Source: an uncultured Prevotella sp.
Lineage (GTDB): Bacteria; Bacteroidota; Bacteroidia; Bacteroidales; Bacteroidaceae
Direction of reading: 5' to 3'
Assembly: GCA_946998295.1 (NCBI GenBank)
Contig: CAMPYS010000044.1
Span: 1 to 10,125, forward strand
Length of the DNA: 10,125 bases
The notes below the pieces were generated by a model, which saw nothing but the letters and a program-made list of their open reading frames with translations, ran no database searches and had not been told where the DNA came from. This document shows, in pieces, positions 1 through 6,192 of the stretch (the stretch's first letter is position 1; every line of letters begins with the position of its first letter). The position numbers and the translations under genes were made by a program.

Positions 1-7
1 TCAAATA

Positions 8-15
8 CAAAGATA
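8..15 (-). promoter_or_regulatory. Possible -7 promoter box facing out of the window
   Basis: Read on the minus strand this is TATCTTTG, a full match to the Bacteroidota -7 consensus TAnnTTTG. It would drive a gene beginning just beyond the left edge. No TTTG-like -33 box is visible 19-21 nt upstream, and the short AT-rich motif can occur by chance, so the call is weak. Confidence 0.3.
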
Positions 16-127
16 ATAAAAATATGGGCTTACACACTTTTATAGGACAGTACCTTCTTTGCAAGTATTTATGCCGTATCTTTTGGATAAGTACGCCCAA
101 GTTTTTAGGTGACAGCAATAATATAAA

Positions 128-166
128 ATATGTGTGTATCAATATACTTATTTGATACACACATAT
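128..166 (-). terminator. Terminator hairpin after the exb/tonB/TPR operon
   Basis: Bases 128-142 pair with 152-166 in an uninterrupted 15-bp stem around a 9-nt loop. It lies 37 nt beyond the stop codon of the TPR gene, the last gene of the minus-strand operon. On that strand the stem is followed by a T-rich stretch (TTTATATTATT). The stem is AT-rich with alternating TG/CA steps. It could also act on plus-strand transcripts, but none is evident. The 202-nt edge region otherwise shows no coding signal. Confidence 0.7.
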
Positions 167-202
167 AATTTAATAATTGATTATAAATACAGTTTTTGGT
201 AT

Positions 203-1618
203 TTATTTCCCTAAAGCATTTTTCGCATTTTGGTTATCAGGATTTATAGATAAAACTTTTTTAAAGTATTCATTAGCTAATTCCTTATTACCTTTCTTTG
301 AATGATAGTATCCTAATCCATAATAAACTTGCTCTAAATATTGCTTATCATCCGCAGTTAGTGATGATTTTGCCTCCTCATAGGCTGCTATTTTATTATA
401 AATTTTAGCAACTAAATCAGGATCATTTTTTGCATACGCTGCAGTAGCTTGATTAAGCCATATCCAATCTGATATTGAAGGGAATTTGCTTATCATTTCC
501 TCATAAACAGCTATGGCTTTATCTAACGTTGCGTTCTTAGCTGTAGTATCTGTTATTTTTATAGCTTTATCAACATAAGTTTGTGCCAATTTAGACCAAT
601 CATTAGAATTAGCATTAGGATTCTTTGATAAATAGTCCTTTTGAATTTCTAAAGCTTTATCATCATCTCCTTGAGCTGCATATACATCAGCAATAGTTTT
701 CATAGGTTCAAGATTTTTCTTATCTATTTCAAGCGCTTTATTTAAGCTTTTCAAGGCTTCATCAAACTGTTTATTGCCATATAGCGCTTTACCATAGATA
801 GCATAATCATTTGCAACTTTTGTACCTTTACCAGCAAATACAAGTTTACCATAATCTATTGCATCAGAATAATCACCTTTGGCTGTTGCAGCCATCATAC
901 CAACACGAGCGATATACTCACTATTATTGTATTTGCTTAATCCCTCTTTAACCACTTCAATGGATTTATCATATTTCTGTAGTGTAAAGGCTATAAAGCT
1001 ATATTTATAATAGTCTTCTTCTGCAAGCTTTGATTTATCAACTTGTGTGTACCAATTCAGTGCAACATCATATTTTCCAACACTCAAAGCTATATCGGCA
1101 GCAAGTGGCTCTATAGGATAATCAGGAATATAATTGCGTATCTCTTTTAATTTATTTATCGCTACATCGAAATCTATATATCGATAAATTTTAGCGTAAC
1201 GAATATACGCATCTATATTTTTAGGGTCAGACTCTATAGCTAACTGATACTGTTGCGCAGCTGCGCCAGCATTACCAATGCTATCCTCTAAAGCTGCTAT
1301 ATCGCCGAGAAGTAAGTAGCCACAAGTTCCATTTAATTTTTTATTATTAATAATAAGTGATGCCACTTTTTTAGCTTCAGGGTAATTACGTTGTGAAAGA
1401 TAAGCATTACCTAATGCAAGTAAAGCCTTTTCATCCTTCTTGAAAGCTTTTAAATATTGTTTTATAAGACTTTTTACAGCTTTAGGATTATTTGGCTCAG
1501 CTTCCATCTTATCTATAATAGTAGTAACTGCTGCTTTATAATCATTTCCTTGTTCTTGAGCGAAAACTGGAGTTGATAAACTAAACACCAATGCTCCAAA
1601 TAATAAATATTTTTTCAT
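203..1618 (-). CDS. Secreted tetratricopeptide-repeat (TPR) protein, last gene of the TonB operon
   Basis: This 471-residue protein begins with a clear signal peptide: MKKY, a hydrophobic core, then cleavage after A20 in the VFA|Q context. With no lipobox cysteine it is probably soluble in the periplasm. The rest is almost entirely helical TPR repeats. The clearest are at about 273-302 (YGKALY..KQFDEALKSLNKALEID), 305-335 and 431-462 (LGYYHSKKG..ELANEYFKKVLSINPDN). More degenerate repeats cover about 62-260 and 341-415. TPRs are protein-protein scaffolds, so no enzymatic role is implied. The gene follows the PstS-like gene after 69 nt with no promoter or terminator between them, so it is probably the distal gene of the exbB-exbD-exbD-tonB operon. 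A role as assembly or scaffold partner of the TonB machinery is inferred from position only. No Shine-Dalgarno sequence is visible. The start at 1618 is fixed by the signal peptide. Confidence 0.85.
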   Translation of the reverse strand: MKKYLLFGALVFSLSTPVFAQEQGNDYKAAVTTIIDKMEAEPNNPKAVKSLIKQYLKAFKKDEKALLALGNAYLSQRNYPEAKKVASLIINNKKLNGTCGYLLLGDIAALEDSIGNAGAAAQQYQLAIESDPKNIDAYIRYAKIYRYIDFDVAINKLKEIRNYIPDYPIEPLAADIALSVGKYDVALNWYTQVDKSKLAEEDYYKYSFIAFTLQKYDKSIEVVKEGLSKYNNSEYIARVGMMAATAKGDYSDAIDYGKLVFAGKGTKVANDYAIYGKALYGNKQFDEALKSLNKALEIDKKNLEPMKTIADVYAAQGDDDKALEIQKDYLSKNPNANSNDWSKLAQTYVDKAIKITDTTAKNATLDKAIAVYEEMISKFPSISDWIWLNQATAAYAKNDPDLVAKIYNKIAAYEEAKSSLTADDKQYLEQVYYGLGYYHSKKGNKELANEYFKKVLSINPDNQNAKNALGK

Positions 1619-1687
1619 CTAAATAATAATAATTTATAATTTTAAGTTGTGAAACCTAAAATTGCGTTCTTGTTAGTATAAAAATAA

Positions 1688-2650
1688 CTACTCTCTATTA
1701 ACTTTTACTTCACGAATATTTATTTCTCCTCGATACGGTAAAAGTCCTGCTTTAAGGATTATCTTTTGTCCAATAGGACCTGCGATAAAATTAGCAAATG
1801 CCCAAGGCAATGCTTGATGTGGATCTGCTACAACTGCATAAATAGTTCGTACAAATGGATAGCGTCCATCTAAGAAGTAAGCTTGGTAAGGTTGCCAGCT
1901 ATTTGAGTCTATAGCTTTATAAGTTTTAGAAATAGCCATTACCCTTATATCATTTCTAAAAGTAGTATTTGTAGAATCTTTCCTATCAATAAGCCAATTT
2001 GAGCCTATAACGCCTATTGCGTTAGAATTTTTCTTTACATATTCTATAACAGCTTTACTATTTTTTGCTGCAACAATATTTGCATTTTTTATATTTTGCC
2101 CATTCAATATTGAATCAACCACAAAGTGTAGTGTGGCAGAAGCCTTATTATCAAAAACAACTTTTATTTTACCTCTTGTAGATTTAGAATTAAGCTGTTT
2201 CCAATTCTCGATTTTTCCAGTAAGAATTCGTTTTACATCGTTCACAGTGATGCAAGAGTCTGTATTTGTTTTATTAATTATGAAAGAAATTCCATCATAG
2301 CCTATAGGAAATACTACTGGTATTGGTCCTTTACTTCTAAGTATAGCTTCCTCTCCTTTAGTAATTCCATGTGAAGTAAATAATAGATTTACCTTTAAGG
2401 AAAGTAGCAACTTCATTCCAGCATTATCATCTGTATATATAGGCAAAAGATGTGTTTGTGGGTATCGGTATTGGTAAACTTGTAATTCTTCTTCTATAAA
2501 AGGACTAAAACTCTCGTCAGAGACGAATTTTATCGTCCCTGACGTTGGAGTGTCAGTTCTACCATCTTTAGCCTTTTTCTTTCCACAGGAAATAAAAAGT
2601 ATCGAAAATGGTACTAATCCTACTAAGATGTAGAATATATATTTTTTCAT
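1688..2650 (-). CDS. PstS-like periplasmic substrate-binding lipoprotein
   Basis: This 320-residue protein has a lipoprotein signal peptide: MKKY, a hydrophobic stretch, then lipobox F-I-S-C with C22 as the lipidated residue. The residues after C22 are basic (GKKKAKDGR) and lack the acidic export signal often seen on surface lipoproteins of this phylum, so a periplasm-facing anchor is more likely. The fold resembles phosphate-binding PstS proteins: FVSDESFSPFIEEE (42-55) near the N-terminus, GYDGISFIINK (118-127), VNDVKRILTGKIENWKQL (136-153), and a C-terminal WAFANFIAGPIGQKIILKAG (283-302). The segment where PstS has its phosphate-binding GSGT loop reads FDNKASATLHF (166-176), which is degenerate, and no pstCAB or phoU lies nearby. 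It starts 23 nt after tonB with no promoter between. Such proteins are a recurring part of Bacteroidota TonB operons. The ligand is unknown, and I would not call it a phosphate transporter. Confidence 0.8.
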   Translation of the reverse strand: MKKYIFYILVGLVPFSILFISCGKKKAKDGRTDTPTSGTIKFVSDESFSPFIEEELQVYQYRYPQTHLLPIYTDDNAGMKLLLSLKVNLLFTSHGITKGEEAILRSKGPIPVVFPIGYDGISFIINKTNTDSCITVNDVKRILTGKIENWKQLNSKSTRGKIKVVFDNKASATLHFVVDSILNGQNIKNANIVAAKNSKAVIEYVKKNSNAIGVIGSNWLIDRKDSTNTTFRNDIRVMAISKTYKAIDSNSWQPYQAYFLDGRYPFVRTIYAVVADPHQALPWAFANFIAGPIGQKIILKAGLLPYRGEINIREVKVNRE

Positions 2651-2673
2651 ATCTATGTGTAGAATTAAAAATA

Positions 2674-3564
2674 TTAATTCAGTTTAAACCTTATAGGAAG
2701 TGTATACCAAACGTTTACAGGTTGTCCGTTATTCATACCAGGAGCCCATTTAGGCATACTGTTAACCACACGAAGTGCTTCTTTATCAAGTAATGGGTCT
2801 AGGCTACGAGCAACAAATGCTTGAGTTATCGAACCATCACGGCTAACAACAAACTTAACAACAACCTGTCCTTGAATTCCCTGTTCAACTGCAATATCTG
2901 GATAATGAAGATGGTCGGAAATCCACTGATGTACATTACCATTTTTGAATGCAGGATCTTGTTGTGCTGATGTAAATATTTTTTTATCAATATCTTCAGC
3001 AGGTGCCTCTACTTTTGGAGCTTCTACAGCTGGCTTTTCTATTTTCGGTATGATTTCTTGTGGTGTTGCAACAGTAGAACGACTAGCAACTGTGCTACGG
3101 TCATTTACACCATCTTTGTCTTCAATACCAACAGCTTTGTTCGTATTATTCATTTTAAACATAGGAGGCATTTCCTCTTTTACATCTTTATCATCCTTGA
3201 TAACAGGAGCTGTAAACTTGCAAGTAGCACGTGTTACAGGTACAACTTTTTCAGGTTCAACCTTTTTAGGTACTACTTTCTTCTGTTGTGCTTTACGCTT
3301 TTCTTGTTCTTTCTTTGCGTCTTGTAGAGCTTTCAGTTCCATCTTAGCTGCATATGCCTCTTGCGCTGCAAGTTCATCATTATGTTTCTTTATTTGATAA
3401 GCAAGATATCCACCCCCCAGAAAAGCAACAACAAGCAGAATAGTTAAAGCTTTGATATTACGTTGAGATATATTTTTACGAAGTTTGTATGCTCCATATT
3501 CTTTATTTTTCCCAGCAAATACCAATTCGACCCATTTAGGGTCGTATAGATCTATTTTTGACAT
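2674..3564 (-). CDS. TonB energy-transducing protein
   Basis: TonB carries the proton-motive-force signal from ExbBD across the periplasm to TonB-dependent outer-membrane receptors. This 296-residue protein has the Bacteroidota-type cytoplasmic N-terminus, W11-V-E-L-V-F..KNKEYGAYKLRK (11-30), and one inner-membrane anchor at about 39-57. A Lys/Glu/Gln-rich helical, then Pro/Lys-rich periplasmic linker (60-190) follows, with repeated P-K-V-E-P and EAPKVEAPAED motifs. The C-terminal TonB domain is at about 205-296, including HYPDIAVEQGIQGQVVVKFVV (220-240), DPLLDKEALRVVNSMPKWAPG (256-276) and the closing PVNVWYTLPIRFKL. It starts 36 nt after exbD copy 2 and lies 23 nt before the PstS-like gene, so it is co-transcribed with both. 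Oddities are a lone Cys115 in the linker and a short RSTVA duplication at 156-165. No Shine-Dalgarno sequence is seen. Confidence 0.96.
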   Translation of the reverse strand: MSKIDLYDPKWVELVFAGKNKEYGAYKLRKNISQRNIKALTILLVVAFLGGGYLAYQIKKHNDELAAQEAYAAKMELKALQDAKKEQEKRKAQQKKVVPKKVEPEKVVPVTRATCKFTAPVIKDDKDVKEEMPPMFKMNNTNKAVGIEDKDGVNDRSTVASRSTVATPQEIIPKIEKPAVEAPKVEAPAEDIDKKIFTSAQQDPAFKNGNVHQWISDHLHYPDIAVEQGIQGQVVVKFVVSRDGSITQAFVARSLDPLLDKEALRVVNSMPKWAPGMNNGQPVNVWYTLPIRFKLN

Positions 3565-3600
3565 ATTCTATTTTCTTTAATTGTTAATATATCAATGCAA

Positions 3601-4272
3601 TTAAGCATTTACACCTTTCTTTAAAAGTAAGTCCTTTTCTTCTTGGCTTAGCTTATCAATGACATAAGTTGCAATGTATGAAATTTGCATTTCATCGAGA
3701 ATATCTATTATGTGGCGATAAGATGCTTTATCAGTAGGTTTAATTATCACAGTAAGAGTAGGTATTTTCTTTCCTCCAACATTTCCTAATTTTATCTGAT
3801 TTAGTTCAGCTTGGTATATACTGTCAGGATAAGCATCAGGATTTGCTTTTTTCTTTCTGTTTAATTCTTGTACAGCTATGCACATATCATTGTAAGGAAT
3901 ACTTGTACCATTGTCCACAGCCTTATGTTGTAAGACATACCGAATACTGGTTCTTCCTGTACCCCAATCTGCTGGTTTTAACCAATTAGGATTTGTTAAT
4001 TCAGGCTTACCTTCTCCATAAAAGAGCTTATTACCATCACCTATATACACTGTAATTGCATGAGACTCTTTAGCTTCATTTTTTTGAGATTCTTTTTGAT
4101 TCTTGTCATTACTTGGCATAGTAAGTTCCATTGTTGATGGTTTACTTAGTGTAGTACATAGCATGAAGAATGTTATAAGCAACATAAGCATATCAACCAT
4201 AGGCGTAAAGTCTACGCGTATAGTCATTTTTTTCTGTCTTCCACCACCTTTTTTATTACTCATCATATCCAT
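3601..4272 (-). CDS. ExbD-type proton channel subunit (second copy)
   Basis: This 223-residue ExbD/TolR-family protein is a stator component of the ExbB-ExbD motor that powers TonB. A basic cytoplasmic N-terminus (KKGGGRQKKM) leads into D21-F-T-P-M-V-D27, then the single membrane helix (about 28-42). D27 aligns with the proton-carrying Asp25 of E. coli ExbD. The periplasmic part ends in a typical ExbD domain (PTLTVIIKPTDKASYRHIIDILDEM, 171-195). It is longer than E. coli ExbD (about 141 residues) because of an extra segment at about 45-165, rich in N, K, Q and E. It is only 2 nt from the end of the first exbD and carries the only strong Shine-Dalgarno sequence in the window. Met1 best fits that spacing, though Met3 and Met4 are possible starts. 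It is distinct in sequence from copy 1, so this is a diverged pair and not a recent duplication. Confidence 0.93.
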   Translation of the reverse strand: MDMMSNKKGGGRQKKMTIRVDFTPMVDMLMLLITFFMLCTTLSKPSTMELTMPSNDKNQKESQKNEAKESHAITVYIGDGNKLFYGEGKPELTNPNWLKPADWGTGRTSIRYVLQHKAVDNGTSIPYNDMCIAVQELNRKKKANPDAYPDSIYQAELNQIKLGNVGGKKIPTLTVIIKPTDKASYRHIIDILDEMQISYIATYVIDKLSQEEKDLLLKKGVNA

Positions 4273-4274
4273 AT

Positions 4275-4934
4275 TTAATCCTCCTTATTAGAAGCTGCAA
4301 GTTGAGAGCTTTTTTTTGCATCTAGTTGTGTAATCATATAGTAATGACTTTCGTCCATATCTTGAAGTTCGCTCATTACTTTTTTTACTGTTCCATAAGG
4401 GGTATTAGCATCTGACTTTAAAGCAATTCTAACTTTTGGATTAACTTGCCTTGCAGCATTAACCCATTGTTGAAATTCTGTCATATCTTGTCCTTGGATA
4501 CTGTCAAGAGGTATACCCATTTTGGGTAATTGTTCACTTCTAACCTTTGCAGATTTTGATAAGTATTCAGGCAAATCAGCTAATGGTGTGCCAAAAGTTG
4601 ATTCTGCTAGAAATGTTTTTTTTGCCTTAGGTGTTAAGGTAGTAACCATATCTACTATTTTCCCCAACTCTGTTGAGTTGTCATAGCTCATGAATACTTG
4701 TCCATTGCCTGTAGGTTTACCATTTATGTCCTTTTCTGGACTAATAATTATTGTTAAGACACCATTTTCAGGGACTTTAAGGTTGGAAACGGAACCTGGT
4801 GTATTTACTTTCACTGGCTCATTTTTAACGAATGTAGAAGTGAGCATAAAGAAAGTAAGCAGCAAGGTCATAACGTCCGACATCGGAGTCATATCAATCC
4901 ATGTGTCTCTTTTCTCAATTTTTACTTTACCCAT
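4275..4934 (-). CDS. ExbD-type proton channel subunit (first copy)
   Basis: This is a 219-residue ExbD/TolR-family inner-membrane protein that works with the ExbB-type protein encoded just upstream. The N-terminus is short and charged. It is followed by D14-M-T-P-M-S-D20 and a membrane helix (about 21-37); D20 matches the essential proton-carrying Asp of ExbD. The periplasmic region has a canonical ExbD end, KVRIALKSDANTPYGTVKKV (167-186), followed by a helix. A middle segment of about 80 residues (about 70-150) is additional to the enterobacterial form. The C-terminal tail is Lys/Ser/Ala-rich and polar. It starts 31 nt after exbB without a visible Shine-Dalgarno sequence, and its last codons contain the ribosome-binding site of the next exbD. 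The two ExbDs may form a mixed stator, which is an inference from their pairing. Confidence 0.93.
   Translation of the reverse strand: MGKVKIEKRDTWIDMTPMSDVMTLLLTFFMLTSTFVKNEPVKVNTPGSVSNLKVPENGVLTIIISPEKDINGKPTGNGQVFMSYDNSTELGKIVDMVTTLTPKAKKTFLAESTFGTPLADLPEYLSKSAKVRSEQLPKMGIPLDSIQGQDMTEFQQWVNAARQVNPKVRIALKSDANTPYGTVKKVMSELQDMDESHYYMITQLDAKKSSQLAASNKED
4278..4286 (-). promoter_or_regulatory. Strong Shine-Dalgarno sequence for exbD copy 2
   Basis: On the minus strand this reads AAGGAGGAT, nearly full complementarity to the 16S rRNA 3' end, placed 5 nt before the ATG at 4272. It lies within the last codons of the upstream exbD. None of the other seven protein starts in the window has a comparable sequence; they are preceded by A/T-rich tracts, as is usual in Bacteroidota. 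It supports Met1 as the start and suggests reinitiation or coupled translation of the exbD pair. Confidence 0.75.
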
Positions 4935-4965
4935 AGCGATAAATTATTAAAAGGGTTAGCAAAAA

Positions 4966-5805
4966 TTAAGCTTCTTCTGTGTGGTTTACTTCGTATGTCT
5001 GAGCGATAGAATAACCAACCTCGTCGAGCGCGTATGTCAACTTATCAACTTTGTTAGCGAAGTAGTTGTATGAAACTACTGCACACCAAGAAGTTGCGAT
5101 ACCGAATGCTGTATTGATCAACGCCTCAGAAATACCAGCAGAAAGTGCAGCAGAGTCAGCACCACCACCTGCAGATAAAGCTGAGAAAGACTTGATCATA
5201 CCTGTTACAGTACCAAGAAGTCCGGTAAGTGTACCAAGTGTAACAAGTGTTGCAATGATAGGAAGATTCATTGTTAGAGTAGGCATTTCAAGTTGAGTAG
5301 CTTCCTCATGTGCTTGTTGAATCTTTGCAACTTTTTGTGCTTTCTTTAAATTAGCATTAGCTCCTGTTTCCATGTCTTTATAAGCATTTAAAGATGCTTT
5401 AACAACATTAGCAACAGAACCTTTTTGTTTATCGCAAAGTTGTTGTGCTTTAGCTAAATCATTAGCATTTAAAGCAGCCTTAATGTTTGAAACAAATTTA
5501 GGAAGTGCACCTTTACCAAATGCAGTTTTTAAAGCTAACCAGCGTTCTATAGACATAGCTAGAACAGTTAACAATAAAGTATGGATAACAGGAACGACTA
5601 TACCACCTTTGTAGATAGTACCCCAAACATCTGCAGGGTGTTCATTTGTACCTGGATCTTGAAAGTGCATATCATTTGCAAACCATGTAAAGAATAGCAC
5701 GAAAGCTACCACTGCGCATACTGCGATAACCCAAAATGCGCCTCTAATTCCAGTGAAGCCCTCTGATTTCTTTTTTGGGGCTGCTTTTTGTTGTGTAGTT
5801 GCCAT
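4966..5805 (-). CDS. ExbB/MotA/TolQ-family proton channel protein
   Basis: This 279-residue inner-membrane protein is the channel ring of the ExbBD motor. Four hydrophobic helices are visible at about 22-42, 68-90, 178-205 and 226-250, with a cytoplasmic domain between the second and third. Helices 2-4 match the three of E. coli ExbB; the first is an extra N-terminal one, which places the Lys-rich start (KKK, 11-13) in the cytoplasm. The family signature is clear: GLLGTVTGMIKSF (195-207) and SEALINTAFGIATSW (226-240). T199 and T232 align with the pore-lining Thr148 and Thr181 of E. coli ExbB. It is the first gene of the operon, so its amount probably sets the expression of the rest. The codons look cleaner and less AT-biased than those of the lptF/G gene, consistent with high expression. 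No Shine-Dalgarno sequence is present. Confidence 0.95.
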   Translation of the reverse strand: MATTQQKAAPKKKSEGFTGIRGAFWVIAVCAVVAFVLFFTWFANDMHFQDPGTNEHPADVWGTIYKGGIVVPVIHTLLLTVLAMSIERWLALKTAFGKGALPKFVSNIKAALNANDLAKAQQLCDKQKGSVANVVKASLNAYKDMETGANANLKKAQKVAKIQQAHEEATQLEMPTLTMNLPIIATLVTLGTLTGLLGTVTGMIKSFSALSAGGGADSAALSAGISEALINTAFGIATSWCAVVSYNYFANKVDKLTYALDEVGYSIAQTYEVNHTEEA

Positions 5806-5924
5806 AATTTTGAAAAAATTTAAATTTTAGTTATAAATGTGTTTATTAATTTTATATTATTGATTTTAAATCGTTTATATTTTATAATACTTGTTAAGAA
5901 GTAAAATTGTATTTGCTTTCTTTG

Positions 5925-5932
5925 CAAAGATA
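5925..5932 (-). promoter_or_regulatory. Probable -7 box of the exbB-exbD-exbD-tonB operon promoter
   Basis: On the minus strand this is TATCTTTG, a full match to the Bacteroidota -7 consensus TAnnTTTG, just upstream of the operon's first gene. Transcription would start near 5920, giving an AT-rich leader of roughly 115 nt before exbB. The -33 position (around 5953-5956) reads ACTG, a poor match to TTTG, and the spacer contains an A8 run on this strand. The promoter may therefore be weak, dependent on an activator, or helped by an A-tract upstream element. Confidence 0.55.
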
Positions 5933-6114
5933 GTAATTAAAGTTTTTTTTATCAGTCTTATTAACATATTTTAAATATACTGTAGTCTCATTTATTAATT
6001 ATTTTTTTTTAGATTGTATATCTATTATATATATATTACTATTGTTATATGTATATTTTTGCCAAGAGAGTAAACCAATTTACTTTTAAGCGTTGTTATA
6101 CATACCCCTTTAAC

Positions 6115-6168
6115 GCAAAAATAACTATATTATTTCAAGAGGATATAAATTTTGATAGTTTTTTATGC
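6115..6168 (-). repeat. Imperfect inverted repeat just downstream of ribBA
   Basis: Bases 6115-6128 can pair with 6155-6168 at 12 of 14 positions across a 26-nt loop, starting 25 nt after the ribBA stop codon. On the minus strand it is not followed by a U-run, so it is a poor intrinsic terminator. It could instead stabilise the mRNA 3' end, or be an AT-rich coincidence. Confidence 0.3.
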
Positions 6169-6192
6169 TAAGTATGTAAATATGATAATAAT

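Larger units (their letters stand above)
5806..6192. other. 387-nt intergenic spacer between ribBA and the exb operon
   Basis: No coding signal is seen. The spacer holds the probable exb promoter box and leader, a perfect 14-nt AT palindrome at 5815-5828 (AAAATTTAAATTTT) 10 nt upstream of the exbB ATG, and a very AT-rich block at about 5990-6058 with T and TA runs. A less AT-rich block at about 6061-6120 contains two small inverted repeats: GTAAA/TTTAC at 6070-6083 and GCGTT/AACGC at 6090-6116. I see no convincing U-tract terminator for ribBA. Confidence 0.6.

Noticed and set aside
16..127. Partial gene or small RNA at the left edge
   Set aside because: Frames are broken by stops, there is no start with coding character, and no convincing RNA fold is seen before the hairpin at 128.
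1619..1687. Independent promoter or terminator between the PstS-like and TPR genes
   Set aside because: I found no TAnnTTTG box on the minus strand and no stable hairpin in the 69 nt, so co-transcription is the simpler reading.
1688..2650. Naming the PstS-like gene pstS as part of a phosphate ABC transporter
   Set aside because: No pstC, pstA, pstB or phoU is adjacent, the phosphate-loop segment is degenerate, and the gene is embedded in a TonB operon.
2945..3397. A 150-codon open frame on the plus strand opposite tonB
   Set aside because: It is antisense to the Lys/Pro/Glu-rich linker of tonB. Its Ser/Phe/Cys-rich translation is the expected shadow of that composition, and the tonB frame is unmistakable.
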